Shown here piece after piece: positions 30,946-40,192 of a stretch of 64,000 nt of DNA; positions within the stretch are counted from its first letter, which is position 1; every line of letters begins with the position of its first letter. The stretch is taken from contig NZ_CP097263.1 in the NCBI RefSeq assembly GCF_028622115.1, forward strand, positions 2,232,001 through 2,296,000, written 5' to 3'. This stretch comes from Kutzneria chonburiensis. Lineage in GTDB: Bacteria; Actinomycetota; Actinomycetes; Mycobacteriales; Pseudonocardiaceae. The translations under genes and the position numbers were made by a program. Below the pieces are notes generated by a model. The model was not told the origin of the DNA. It saw only the letters and a list, made by a program, of their open reading frames with translations, and searched no databases.

Positions 30946-31478
30946 GCCGCCGCCCCCACGAACGCCATCCTGTCGGCGGCCGTGCGCGTCAGCACCTGGG
31001 CGCTGTGCCAGCCGACCGGCACCCGCTCAGCCAACAGCGTCTCCCGCAGCCGGGCCGACCTGCGCACGTGCCGCTCGAACGTCCGCCGACCCAGCACCCG
31101 TCCCCGCACGTGTTGCCCTTTCAGCGCCTGCTCCGGCGTCACCTCCAGCCACACCATCCGCACGCGCCGCCCCGTCACCGCTCCCAGCATCACGAGCCAG
31201 GCTCGGGTCGTCGCCCGGGTCGACGGCTCCTGCACGATCAGCGGCCCACTGCCGACCGCCGCGAACGCCACCCGAAGCCGTTGCCACACATGGACAATCG
31301 GCCGGTAGTACCGATACCGCGTGCCCGGCAGTCTTGCCGCGAACCACGTCCGTACCTGATCGGGATCGAGCACGGTGATGTCGCCGGACAGGCGGCCGAG
31401 CAGTGTGCTCTTGCCCGCCCCGGGCAGTCCGGCCACGACCAGGAGATCGCGTCGGCCCAGTTCGACGGTGATCCTCAT
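30942..31478 (-). CDS. P-loop ATPase/kinase-like protein
   Basis: 178 residues from the ATG at 31478. Walker A VVAGLPGAGKSTLL at about 15-28, then ITVLDPDQVRTWF in the place of the second motif, and a C-terminal Arg-rich lid (GRRTFERHVRRSARLRE). This is the AAA_33/zeta-toxin/gluconokinase-like class of small-molecule kinases. There is no antitoxin partner and no toxin-specific motif, so a nucleotide or sugar kinase is as likely. Confidence 0.7.
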   Translation of the reverse strand: MRITVELGRRDLLVVAGLPGAGKSTLLGRLSGDITVLDPDQVRTWFAARLPGTRYRYYRPIVHVWQRLRVAFAAVGSGPLIVQEPSTRATTRAWLVMLGAVTGRRVRMVWLEVTPEQALKGQHVRGRVLGRRTFERHVRRSARLRETLLAERVPVGWHSAQVLTRTAADRMAFVGAAA

Positions 31479-31559
31479 ACCCGTCCAACGGTCCGACCAG
31501 AGTAATGGTTCCTTTACCGATCGCGCCGGTAGTAGCCGTGTAAGGGCTGGTCGTCGGAG

Positions 31560-31706
31560 TCACGCGGCGAAATCGGCCGCGTCGGCCAGCGTTGGCACCG
31601 AGTAATGGGCCTGCTGCGCCAATCGCCGAGAGGTCGGCCGCCTCACTCGCTCGCGCAGCTGCCGCCACTCCCACGCGAACCGCTGCTCCGGCCGACCTGC
31701 GCGCAT
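31560..31706 (-). pseudogene. Short ORF resembling the N-terminus of a helix-turn-helix protein
   Basis: 48 residues, ATG six bases after GGAGG and only 11 bases beyond the SUKH stop. FAWEWRQLRERVRRPTSRRL then AQQAHYSVPTLADAA matches the first helices of actinobacterial XRE/HTH proteins (typically ...LRELREEAGxPTYRELARRAHYSxxTLSxAA), after which it stops. It may be a broken regulator gene or a very small protein. Good start signals argue that it is still translated. Confidence 0.5.
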
Positions 31707-31717
31707 CTGCTGCCCTC

Positions 31718-32281
31718 CTACAGAAAGTCCCGCCAGAATGGCACGGTCGCCACCGGCTCCCAGGCCGGGTCGCTCCGGGACAGGCCGGGGCCGCCGAACT
31801 CCTGGTGGATGTAGTCGGACAGGTCCAAGCCGTAGTAGATGATGTCGGTCTGGTAGACGGACAGCACGGGATGCCCGCTGATGCCGGCCGGCAGGTAGCG
31901 GTGGCCGTAGACGGGCACCAGCGGCGGCACGGTCGCCAGGTGCCGGCGGGCGACGGCCAGGCGGTCGGGCACGGCGTCGGGCCGCGGACCCCACGCCGGA
32001 TCCCACATGGCGTTGCGCTCGACGTCGAACAGCACCCCTTCGACCGGCCAGTCGAGCATGTCCCGCAGGACGGCCGGGTCGCCGTCCCGCCAGTCGGGCC
32101 AGCCGTGCAGACGGTCGTCGTCGACCGGCAGCGCGGCGGCGAGGAAAGCTCGGTGATCGGCGGCGAACGTGACGCCGTATCGGGCCTCTACCTGGGCGAA
32201 CTCGGCCGCGGTCAGCCCGGGGGTCAGCCGGCAGCAATTCAGGGCGGCCAGCCGGGCCGCGGCATCCCTCAACTGGGGCAT
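31718..32281 (-). CDS. SMI1/KNR4 (SUKH) family protein
   Basis: 187 residues from the ATG at 32281, preceded by GAAGGG; upstream in-frame codons are basic junk. SUKH features are LTAAEFAQVEARYGVTFAAD HRAFL, a hydrophobic strand with GHRYLPAGI and YYGLDLSDYIHQEFG. Typical bacterial SUKH proteins are immunity proteins for contact or polymorphic toxins, but stand-alone housekeeping versions exist and no toxin is nearby. Confidence 0.75.
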   Translation of the reverse strand: MPQLRDAAARLAALNCCRLTPGLTAAEFAQVEARYGVTFAADHRAFLAAALPVDDDRLHGWPDWRDGDPAVLRDMLDWPVEGVLFDVERNAMWDPAWGPRPDAVPDRLAVARRHLATVPPLVPVYGHRYLPAGISGHPVLSVYQTDIIYYGLDLSDYIHQEFGGPGLSRSDPAWEPVATVPFWRDFL

Positions 32282-32347
32282 CTGGTCGCACCCTTCGCCA
32301 TCTTTATCGATTCGTGCTCGTTGTGGTCGACAACCTATGCCACCTTT

Positions 32348-32361
32348 TGAGAGCGCTTCCA
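32348..32361. promoter_or_regulatory. CebR-like operator upstream of the GH3 gene
   Basis: TGAGAGCGCTTCCA matches 12 of 14 positions of the Streptomyces CebR box (TGGGAGCGCTCCCA). It lies 45 bases upstream of the beta-glucosidase start. CebR is a LacI-type repressor released by cello-oligosaccharides. Confidence 0.6.
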
Positions 32362-32406
32362 GCCGCCACTGCGCGCCTGTCCGTGTGTGCTCAGTGAGGA
32401 GAGACC

Positions 32407-35166
32407 GTGTCCGCACGTCGCTGGCTGGGCGTAGCCGCAGCCGTGAGCCTGACCGTCGCCGCGTTGACGCCGACAACGGCGGCCGCCGCACCGAACGCCA
32501 CCTGCCCGTGGGTGGGCTCGACGGCCCCGGTGCCGCAGCGGGTGGCCCAGGTGCTGGCCCAGATGAGCCAGGCCCAGAAGATCAGCCTGCTGCACGGCGC
32601 CGGCGGCGCCTACGTGGGCAACACGCCGGCCATCCCGGCGCTGTGCATCCCGGCGCTCGGCCTTGAGGACGGCCCGGCCGGCGTGGGGGAAAACCTCAAC
32701 GGCGTCACCCAGTTACCGGCGCCGGTGGCCGCGGCGGCGACGTGGAACGTCGACGCCGAGACGCAGTACGGCCAGCTGGTCGGCAGCGAGGAGGCCGGCA
32801 AGGGGGCCAACGTCAACCTGGGCCCGACGGTCAACATCGTCCGCGACCCGCGCTGGGGCCGGGCCTTCGAGTCCCTGTCGGAGGACCCGTACCTGGCCGG
32901 GCAGCTCGGCGCGGCGGAGATCCGCGGCGTGCAGGGCACGGGCGTGTTGGCGCAGATCAAGCACATCGGCGTCTACAACCAGGAGACGAACCGCAACACC
33001 CCGTCCGACAACGCGATCGTCGACAACCGCACGCTCCAGGAGATCTACCTGCCGCAGTTCCAGGCCGGCGTGCAGCAGGGCGCGGCGTCCTCGGCGATGT
33101 GCTCGTACAGCACGGTCAACGGCACCTACGCCTGCCAGAACCCGGCGCTGCTCAACGGCCCGCTGCGCACCCAGTTCGGCTTCCCCGGCTTCGTGACGTC
33201 CGACTGGGGCGCCACGCATTCCACGGTGGCCTCGGCCAACGCCGGCATGGACCAGGAGATGCCCGGTGGCGACTTCTTCGGCAGCGCACTGCAGACGGCC
33301 GTGCAGAACGGGCAGGTCACGGCGGCGACGTTGAACTCCATGGTCAGCCGGATCCTGACGGAGATGTTCGCCTTCGGCCTGTTCGACAACCCGCACGCCG
33401 GCAACACCGGCGCGACCGTGACGTCCGCCGCGCACAAGACAGCGGCCCGCCAGATCGCCGCCGAGGGCACGGTTCTCTTGCGTAACAACAATGTCCTGCC
33501 GGTGAACACGACCAACGTGCACTCCATCGCGGTGATCGGCGCGGACGCGAGCACCTCGCCGCAGACCGCAGGCGGCGGCAGCGCCCGGGTCAACTCCTCC
33601 GGCACGGTCACGCCGCTGCAAGGCATCACCAGCCGCGCCGGCTCCGGCGTGAGCGTGCAGTACGCGGCCGGCGACACCTCCGGCAACATCGCCCAGGCCG
33701 TCACGCTGGCCCGCAACTCCAACCTGGCGGTCGTGTTCGCCAGCTACAACGAGTCCGAGGGCAGCGACATCGGCACCATCGACCTGCCGGGCGTGCAGAA
33801 CTCGCTGATCAGCCAGGTCGCCGCGGCCAACCCGAACACCGTGGTCGTGCTGAACACCGGCTCGGCCGTGACGATGCCGTGGTCGGACAGCGTCGCCGGC
33901 ATCCTCGAAGCCTGGTACCCGGGTCAGGAGGACGGCAACGCCATCGCCTCGGTGTTGTTCGGCGACACCAACCCGTCGGGCAAGCTGCCGGTGAGTTTCC
34001 CCAAGAGCCTCAACGATGTTCCCGCGCACACCCAGGCGCAGTGGCCGGGCGGCAACGGGACCGTGCAGTACTCGGAGGGCGTGCAGGTCGGCTACCGCTG
34101 GTACCAGGCGCAGAACATCGCCCCGCTGTACCCGTTCGGCTTCGGCTTGTCCTACACCAGCTTCGCCTTCAGCAACCTCCAGATCACGCCGCTCGACGCG
34201 CACGGCAAGGCGACGGTGACCGCCACCGTGACCAACACCGGCAGCCGCGCCGGCTCCGAGGTCGCGCAGCTGTACGTCGGCGATCCGGCCAGCACCGGCG
34301 AGCCGCCCTTGCAGCTCAAGGGTTTCGACAAGGTCAGCCTCCAGCCCGGGGCCAGCACCACGGTCAGCTTCCCGCTGACCCTGCACGACCTGGCCTACTG
34401 GAACAACGGCTGGACCACGGCGCTGGGCTCGTACCGGATCGCCGTCGGCAACACCTCGGCCACCCCGCAGCTGTCCGGCACGCTCAGCGTCACCAGCACC
34501 AACGCCGGCAACACCGTCACCGTGACGAATCCCCAGGGTATGAGCAGCCCGGTCGGCACCGCGGTCAGCCTTCCCATACAGGCCACCGGAACCGGGCTCA
34601 CCTTCACCGCGACCGGTCTGCCGGCCGGCCTGACGATCAGCGGTGACGGCACGATCTCCGGCACGGCCACGACCGGCGGCACCAGCACCGTGACCGTCAC
34701 GGCGACCGACAGCACCGGGGCCTCCGGCGACACGACCTTCGTCTGGACGGCCACCACCGGCAACGGCGGCGGCACCGGGCACACCGGCCCGATCCTGGCC
34801 GGTGTCGGCAGCAACCTGTGCGTGGATGTCCGCTCCGCCAGCACGAACAACGGGACGCCGGTGCAGATCTACGCCTGCAACGGCTCCGGCGCGCAGACCT
34901 GGACGGTCGGCTCGGACGGCACCGTGCAGGCGTTGGGCAAGTGCATGGACGTCAGCGGCGCCGGCACCGCCAACGGCACCAAGGTCCAGCTGTACGACTG
35001 CAACGGCACCGGCGCCCAGCAGTGGCAGGCCCAGAACGGCGGGCTGGTGAACCCGAATTCCGGGCGCTGCCTTGATGATCCGTCGGCGTCCACGGCCAAC
35101 AGCACGCAGTTGCAGATCTGGGACTGCAACGGCCAGCCGCAGCAGCGCTGGCAGCTGCCGGCCTGA
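32407..35166 (+). CDS. Secreted GH3 beta-glucosidase with Ig-like and ricin-type lectin domains
   Basis: 919 residues. Signal peptide 1-33. GH3 N-terminal barrel to about 320, with GRAFESLSEDPYLAGQL, KHIGVYNQE and the nucleophile Asp266 in GFVTSDWGATHS. GH3 C-terminal domain to about 600 (LPGVQNSLISQVAAANPNTV); fibronectin III-like domain about 600-690 (GSEVAQLYVGDPASTGE PPLQLKGF); a putative Ig (He_PIG) domain about 705-785; ricin B-type lectin about 795-918 with QxW repeats (GAQTW, GAQQW, PQQRW). It hydrolyses beta-glucosides or related oligosaccharides outside the cell while bound to polysaccharide. The CebR-like box upstream favours cello-oligosaccharides. Confidence 0.9.
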   Translation: MSARRWLGVAAAVSLTVAALTPTTAAAAPNATCPWVGSTAPVPQRVAQVLAQMSQAQKISLLHGAGGAYVGNTPAIPALCIPALGLEDGPAGVGENLNGVTQLPAPVAAAATWNVDAETQYGQLVGSEEAGKGANVNLGPTVNIVRDPRWGRAFESLSEDPYLAGQLGAAEIRGVQGTGVLAQIKHIGVYNQETNRNTPSDNAIVDNRTLQEIYLPQFQAGVQQGAASSAMCSYSTVNGTYACQNPALLNGPLRTQFGFPGFVTSDWGATHSTVASANAGMDQEMPGGDFFGSALQTAVQNGQVTAATLNSMVSRILTEMFAFGLFDNPHAGNTGATVTSAAHKTAARQIAAEGTVLLRNNNVLPVNTTNVHSIAVIGADASTSPQTAGGGSARVNSSGTVTPLQGITSRAGSGVSVQYAAGDTSGNIAQAVTLARNSNLAVVFASYNESEGSDIGTIDLPGVQNSLISQVAAANPNTVVVLNTGSAVTMPWSDSVAGILEAWYPGQEDGNAIASVLFGDTNPSGKLPVSFPKSLNDVPAHTQAQWPGGNGTVQYSEGVQVGYRWYQAQNIAPLYPFGFGLSYTSFAFSNLQITPLDAHGKATVTATVTNTGSRAGSEVAQLYVGDPASTGEPPLQLKGFDKVSLQPGASTTVSFPLTLHDLAYWNNGWTTALGSYRIAVGNTSATPQLSGTLSVTSTNAGNTVTVTNPQGMSSPVGTAVSLPIQATGTGLTFTATGLPAGLTISGDGTISGTATTGGTSTVTVTATDSTGASGDTTFVWTATTGNGGGTGHTGPILAGVGSNLCVDVRSASTNNGTPVQIYACNGSGAQTWTVGSDGTVQALGKCMDVSGAGTANGTKVQLYDCNGTGAQQWQAQNGGLVNPNSGRCLDDPSASTANSTQLQIWDCNGQPQQRWQLPA

Positions 35167-35172
35167 GTCGCA

Positions 35173-35211
35173 CGCGGATCCGCCGACCGGGTGATCGTCG
35201 GCGGATCCGCG
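35173..35211 (+). terminator. Terminator after the GH3 gene
   Basis: Perfect 15-base stem (CGCGGATCCGCCGAC and its complement), nine-base loop, seven bases after the stop. It separates the GH3 gene from the protease-kinase operon. Confidence 0.75.
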
Positions 35212-35247
35212 ATGCGGCGGAACCGGCCGCCGTAAGGTGCGCAGACG

Positions 35248-36669
35248 GTGAGCATCGACGCTGAATCCGCAGCCGGGCGATCTCCCGACGCTGAACCGTG
35301 GCGGCTTCGCCTCAAGGACAGCCGCGGCACCATTCTCGGCGCCGGCATCGCCCTGACCGGCGGTGCCGTGCTCACCTGCGCCCACGTCGTCACCAAGGCC
35401 CATGACTACGGCGAGAACGTCGAGATCACCGCCGAATGGGTCGAGCTCGGCACGTCGGCGACGGCCACGATCGTGCCCGGCTGCTGGGCCCCGACGCTGC
35501 CCGGCGGCGGCGCGGACATCGCCCTGCTCCAGACGACGACCGACCTCCCCGGGGCCACGCTGCACCGCCTGCCGGCGCCGCGCAACCGGACCGTGCACGC
35601 CTTCGGTTTCCCGGCCGAGCACGACTTCGGCATCTGGGCCTCGGCGGTGCTGGCCGGCACCGGCGGCCCGGACTGCGAGTGGATCCAGCTCGACCACACC
35701 GAACTCGGCACCCGCATCCGCCCCGGTTTCAGCGGCGCGGCCGCGCTCGACGACGTCAGCGGCGCGGTCGTCGGCATGGTCGTCACGAGCTTTCGCGACC
35801 GGGACTCCAAGCTGGCCTGGATCATTCCGGTCGACACGCTGCGCCGGCACGTTCCCGCCATCGACCGGTGGATCGGCGACGACGTCGAGGCCGACGGCTG
35901 GCAGCCGACGATCGGCGTGCTGGTGATCCAGATCGGGTCGCTGTCCTCCGACCGGGTCGTCGACGCCAGCGGCAAGTCGACCGCCGAGCTGTCCCAGGCC
36001 GTCCGCCCGATGGACCGGCACGTCTCGCTCGGCTTCGCCGGTATCGAGCAGGCCCAGCAGCCCGAGCAGGTGCTGGACGACGTGGTCGCGCCGCTGGTCC
36101 GCCAGGGCGCGACGGTCGTGCTCCAGTTCGACGACGGCTCGTCCCCGTCGGCCATGTTGGCCAAGCAGTGGCAGCTCGACGCGCTCCAGCACCGGGTCGA
36201 CGACCTGGCCCGCGGCGTCGAGCATCTGACCGAGCACGAGAACCGGGCCCGCCGCCGTCGGGCGATGATCCGCACCCGCTTCACGCCGCGGCCGAACCTG
36301 GCCGACATCCCGGCGCTGGCCGCGGAACTCGAGCTGCCGCTGGCCATCCTTCGCTCCGGCGTCCGTGACCAGGACGCCGCCCGACTGGCTCGGGCGCTGC
36401 ACCACTACGAGCGCGAGCTGGTCGACAGCCTCGACGCCGTCAAGCAGGCCGGCGAGGAGAACGACGCCGCGCTGAAGGACTTCGAGCTGCTGCGCGGCCT
36501 GCTGATCAGCTACAACGCCAAGGCCGCCGAGCACGGCCTGATCGAGGACGCCGCACTGGCCGCGATGTACCGGGCCGCGCTGGCCGCCCTCGACGCCCAT
36601 CCGTGCGTGCTGACCACCGCCCATGACCGAGTCCATGCCTACGTCGCGGAGGTGCGCCGGCGGACATGA
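35248..36669 (+). CDS. Cytoplasmic trypsin-like serine protease with C-terminal helical domain
   Basis: 473 residues, GTG start, no signal peptide. A compact trypsin-like fold covers about 15-215 with an intact triad: His46 in LTCAHVV, Asp90 in GADIALLQ and Ser162 in PGFSGAAAL. After a linker (about 216-300), a helical Arg/Glu/Leu-rich region runs to the end. This is the class of intracellular trypsin-like proteases that appear as effectors in NTP-dependent conflict systems. First of six coupled genes; its stop overlaps the kinase ATG. The last gene of the operon encodes a trypsin-co-occurring domain protein. Confidence 0.8.
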   Translation: MSIDAESAAGRSPDAEPWRLRLKDSRGTILGAGIALTGGAVLTCAHVVTKAHDYGENVEITAEWVELGTSATATIVPGCWAPTLPGGGADIALLQTTTDLPGATLHRLPAPRNRTVHAFGFPAEHDFGIWASAVLAGTGGPDCEWIQLDHTELGTRIRPGFSGAAALDDVSGAVVGMVVTSFRDRDSKLAWIIPVDTLRRHVPAIDRWIGDDVEADGWQPTIGVLVIQIGSLSSDRVVDASGKSTAELSQAVRPMDRHVSLGFAGIEQAQQPEQVLDDVVAPLVRQGATVVLQFDDGSSPSAMLAKQWQLDALQHRVDDLARGVEHLTEHENRARRRRAMIRTRFTPRPNLADIPALAAELELPLAILRSGVRDQDAARLARALHHYERELVDSLDAVKQAGEENDAALKDFELLRGLLISYNAKAAEHGLIEDAALAAMYRAALAALDAHPCVLTTAHDRVHAYVAEVRRRT

Positions 36670-38801
36670 CCGACACGATGTGTTGCGGCCAACCTGTTGC
36701 CCCGACGGGGTTCTGTGACGTCTGCGGGCAACGCAAGATCGCCAAGCCCGTGACCCACGAGGAGCCGGCACCGCCGCCCGCGACGAGCTCCTGGGGCGGC
36801 ACCGACGTCTACGCCCTGTCCTCGGTCCCGGCCGGCGACCCGAGCCTGCTCACCGATCCCGGCTACCCCGAGCGCCGCCAGTTCTGCGGCCACTGCCACC
36901 AGGCCGTCGGCCGCGCCATCGGCGACCAGCCGCCGATGGTCACCGGTTTCTGTCCGAACTGCGGCACGCCGTTCTCCTTCGTGCCCAAGCTCGAACCCGG
37001 CGCGGTCGTCGGCGACCGCTACGAGGTGATCGGCTGGCTGGCCCTCGGCGGCCTCGGCTGGCTCTACCTGGCCCGCGACCTTGACCTGCCCGACCTGCGG
37101 GTGGTGCTCAAGGGCGTGATCAACCCGAACGACGTGACCGGCCGGCAGCTGGCCCGGCGCGAACGCGACGTGCTGACCCGCCTCGACCACCCCAACATCG
37201 TCCGGATCATCACCTACGTCGACGAGTACATCGTCATGGAGTACGTGGCCGGCCGGACGCTCCAGGAGATGCTGGACGCGGACGAGCCGCTGCGGCTGGA
37301 GGACGTCACCGCCTACGGCCACCACATCCTGTCCGCGTTGCAGTACCTGCACGACCTCGGCCACCTCTACTGCGACCTCAAGCCGGACAACGCCATGCAC
37401 ACCGGCACCCGGCTCAAGGTCATCGACCTCGGCGCGACGCGGGCCATCGGCGACCGGGGCGGCGCGATGGTCGGCAATGCCAACTTCCGAGCGTCCGACG
37501 ACGAGATCGCCCGGCACGGCCTGACCGTGCGGTCCGACGTGCACACCGTCGGCAAGACGTTGGAGGTCCTGCTCAAGCACGCCACCAGGCACGAGGCCGA
37601 CATGGACCGGGTCCGGTTCGCCGTCGACTCCATGACCCGGCTGATCACCCGGGCCGTCGCGCCGTACGAGCAGCGGTTCGCCACCGCCGCGGAGATGTCC
37701 GAGCAGCTCGACGGCGTGCACCGGGAGTTGTTGTCGCTGCGGCAGCACAAGCCGCACCGGATGGAGGCAACGCGGTTCGCCAACACCCACGAGCTGCTGG
37801 ACACCGGCCTCGGCGCGGTGCCGGGCCTGGACCGCTGGACGCAACGGGAGAAACCGGACGGCGCCATCGAGGACGGTCTGCCGTCCGCACCGGTCGCGGC
37901 CGCTCGGCTCCCGGTGCCGCAGCCGGCGGAGTCCGATCCCGTGATGAAGTTCCTGGCCACCAGGTCCGTTGCCGCGCCACGGCAGCTGCTGCGGGAGTAC
38001 GAGGAGTTCCCGGCTCGGTCGGTCGAGCTCGACCTGGCGGCCGCCCGCGCCCACATCGAGCTCGGCGAGACCGACGAGGCCGGCGAACGCATCGACCGGG
38101 CCGCGGCGATGCTGCGCGAATGGGCCGAGCACGACTGGCGGATCTCCTGGCACCGTGGACTGTTGGCCTTGGCTTTGAACACCGTGCCGGCCGCGCTGGC
38201 CGCCTTCCGCAAGGTCTACGACGACGTGCCCGGCGAACTGGCGCCGAAGCTGGCCATCGGCTTCTGCCTTGAGCGGCAAGGACAACTGGCCGAGGCCGAG
38301 CGCCACTACCGGGTGGTCTGGTGGCGTGACGACGAACAGGCCAGCGCCCTGTTCGGGCTGGCCCGCATCGCCCTGCGGCAACGGGACCGGGCCGGCGCGG
38401 TGGCGGCGCTGGACGAGCTGCCCCGCCTGTCCCGACACTACGACGCGGCTCAGGTCGCGGCGGTCCGGGTGCTGCTGGCGCGCATCGGCGGCGAGCTGCC
38501 ATCGGTGGCCGACATCGACGCCGCCGCCGACCGTCTGCCGCGGCTCTATCTCGACGGCGGCGAGGACAACGGCGAGACCCGGGTCCGGCTGACCACCACG
38601 TTGTACGAGGTCGCGCTGGCCCGGCTGGACCAGACCGGCAGCTGGCCGGGCGGGGCGCTGCTCGGGCGGCCGGTGACCGACGGCGGCCTGCGCGACCGGC
38701 AGGAGGCGGCGCTGCGGGTGCTGGCCGATCACGCCGACATCGCCCGCAGCCACGTGCTGATCGATGCGGCGAACACCGTACGGCGACGGACGAGGACGTG
38801 A
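36666..38801 (+). CDS. PknG-like Ser/Thr protein kinase with rubredoxin-like and TPR regions
   Basis: 711 residues. Zinc site: FCGHCHQAVGR and GFCPNCGTPFSFVPKLEPG, the rubredoxin-like part that precedes the kinase in PknG; an additional CxxC pair (CGQPVAPTGFCDVCG) lies at the N-terminus. Kinase about 120-350: GGLGWLYLA (Gly loop), VVLKGV (Lys), YIVMEYVAG, LYCDLKPDNAM, VIDLGATRAI. A TPR-like C-terminus (about 410-700) has repeated ARAHIELGE/LARIALRQRDRAGAV helices. In mycobacteria PknG phosphorylates GarA to control 2-oxoglutarate and glutamate metabolism. It sits with GlnX-like and binding-protein genes, as pknG does there. Confidence 0.88.
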   Translation: MTDTMCCGQPVAPTGFCDVCGQRKIAKPVTHEEPAPPPATSSWGGTDVYALSSVPAGDPSLLTDPGYPERRQFCGHCHQAVGRAIGDQPPMVTGFCPNCGTPFSFVPKLEPGAVVGDRYEVIGWLALGGLGWLYLARDLDLPDLRVVLKGVINPNDVTGRQLARRERDVLTRLDHPNIVRIITYVDEYIVMEYVAGRTLQEMLDADEPLRLEDVTAYGHHILSALQYLHDLGHLYCDLKPDNAMHTGTRLKVIDLGATRAIGDRGGAMVGNANFRASDDEIARHGLTVRSDVHTVGKTLEVLLKHATRHEADMDRVRFAVDSMTRLITRAVAPYEQRFATAAEMSEQLDGVHRELLSLRQHKPHRMEATRFANTHELLDTGLGAVPGLDRWTQREKPDGAIEDGLPSAPVAAARLPVPQPAESDPVMKFLATRSVAAPRQLLREYEEFPARSVELDLAAARAHIELGETDEAGERIDRAAAMLREWAEHDWRISWHRGLLALALNTVPAALAAFRKVYDDVPGELAPKLAIGFCLERQGQLAEAERHYRVVWWRDDEQASALFGLARIALRQRDRAGAVAALDELPRLSRHYDAAQVAAVRVLLARIGGELPSVADIDAAADRLPRLYLDGGEDNGETRVRLTTTLYEVALARLDQTGSWPGGALLGRPVTDGGLRDRQEAALRVLADHADIARSHVLIDAANTVRRRTRT

Positions 38802-40192
38802 CGGTGAGCGAATTCTTCCTAGAGCTGAGCCAGAACAAGTATCTGTCCACTTCGGACACCAACATGCACGCGGCGCTCGCGGTCCGGGCCGACGGCGTCG
38901 AGGGCGCGACCGTGCGGCCGGCGGCCGAGGTGCTGGTGGTGGACTGCTCCAGCTCCATGGACTGGCCGCCGACCAAGATCGCCAACGCCCGCCGGGCCGC
39001 CGCGGCGGCGGTCGACGCGCTGCCCGACGGCACGTGGTTCGCCCTGGTGGAAGGCACCGGCCAGGCAACCATGCGCTTCCCGGACACCCCTCGACTCGTG
39101 CAGGCCGACGAACACACCCGCCGGCAGGCCCAGGCCGCCGCCCGGCATCTGATCGCCCAGGGCGCCACGGCCATGAGCACGTGGCTCACGGCGGCCCGCA
39201 GCCTGCTCGACCAGCATCCCGACGCCGTTCGGCACGCGCTGCTGCTGACCGACGGCCGCAACGAGAGCGAGTCGGCCGAGCGCCTGCACACCGTCCTTGA
39301 CGCCTGCGAGGGGCAGTTCACCTGTGACGCCAGGGGAATCGGCGACGACTGGGAGCCGGCCGAGCTGGAGCGCATCGCCGGCGTGCTGCGCGGCACGGCC
39401 GACGCCGTGCTGGAGGACCACGACCTGCCCGAGGAGTTCCGCCGGCTGATCCGGACGGCCACCGACAAGGCCATCCCGGACGTGCGGCTGCGGATCGTGC
39501 TGCCGCCCTTCACCCGCGTCGCGGTGATCCGGCAGGTGGTGCCGACCGAGATCGACCTGACCGACCGGGTCGCGGCGGTCAAGCGCGGCACCGTGGAGGT
39601 GTCCACCGGCGCGTGGGGCGAGGAGACCCGCGAGTACCACCTGAGCCTGGCTGTCGACCTGGCCGGCCGCCCGCACTTCCAGGACCTTCAGCTGGGACGG
39701 CTGGAGCTGGTGCCGCCGGACGACGCCGTCACGGTGCCGGAGCCGGTCGCGGTGCTGGGGCACGTCACCGAGGACGACCGGCTGTCCACCCGCATCGACG
39801 AGAACGTGCTGCGCCACACCGTGCAGGCCGACCTGGGCCGGCACATCAAGGCCGGCTGGATCCGGTTCGGCGAGGACGACCGGGCGGGCGCGGAGGCCGA
39901 GTGGCGTGAGGCGGTGCGGCTGGCGACCCGGCTGGGCAACGAGGAGATCCTGCGCCGCCTGGGGCGATTGGTCGACATCGACGGCGACGACGTCACGCTC
40001 AAGGAGGGCATCCGGCCGCGGGACGGCTTCTCGGCGGTGCTGAGCCTGGCCAGCTCCGCCACCTCGGGCCGGCCGGTGACGCCGGCCGTCACCAACGGCA
40101 AGCCGCGCACCTGCCCGAACTGCCCGGCGCTGTCGCCGCCCGGGGCGAGGTTCTGTCAGAACTGCCGCTACGAGTTCGAGGTCGCGCCATGA
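38798..40192 (+). CDS. vWA-domain protein with C-terminal zinc ribbon
   Basis: 464 residues from GTG 38798 (GTGA overlap). vWA metal site VLVVDCSSSMD (DxSxS, about 49-53), then TAMSTWLTAAR and ALLLTDGRNESE complete the MIDAS. A beta-rich middle follows (about 220-310) and the C-terminus is a zinc ribbon, CPNCPALSPPGARFCQNC. vWA proteins bring partners together through a divalent metal. Its place right after the kinase, which also has Cys pairs, suggests a kinase substrate or scaffold. Confidence 0.85.
   Translation: MTVSEFFLELSQNKYLSTSDTNMHAALAVRADGVEGATVRPAAEVLVVDCSSSMDWPPTKIANARRAAAAAVDALPDGTWFALVEGTGQATMRFPDTPRLVQADEHTRRQAQAAARHLIAQGATAMSTWLTAARSLLDQHPDAVRHALLLTDGRNESESAERLHTVLDACEGQFTCDARGIGDDWEPAELERIAGVLRGTADAVLEDHDLPEEFRRLIRTATDKAIPDVRLRIVLPPFTRVAVIRQVVPTEIDLTDRVAAVKRGTVEVSTGAWGEETREYHLSLAVDLAGRPHFQDLQLGRLELVPPDDAVTVPEPVAVLGHVTEDDRLSTRIDENVLRHTVQADLGRHIKAGWIRFGEDDRAGAEAEWREAVRLATRLGNEEILRRLGRLVDIDGDDVTLKEGIRPRDGFSAVLSLASSATSGRPVTPAVTNGKPRTCPNCPALSPPGARFCQNCRYEFEVAP

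Noticed and set aside
30942-31478. P-loop protein as a zeta toxin of a toxin-antitoxin pair
   Set aside because: No epsilon-type antitoxin or small partner gene is present on either side, and only generic kinase motifs are seen.
32713-36771. A 1352-codon open frame on the minus strand across the GH3 and protease genes
   Set aside because: It is antisense to two genes with clear domains, has no ribosome site and no recognisable domains, and is Arg/Gly/Val-rich as expected for a GC-rich shadow frame.
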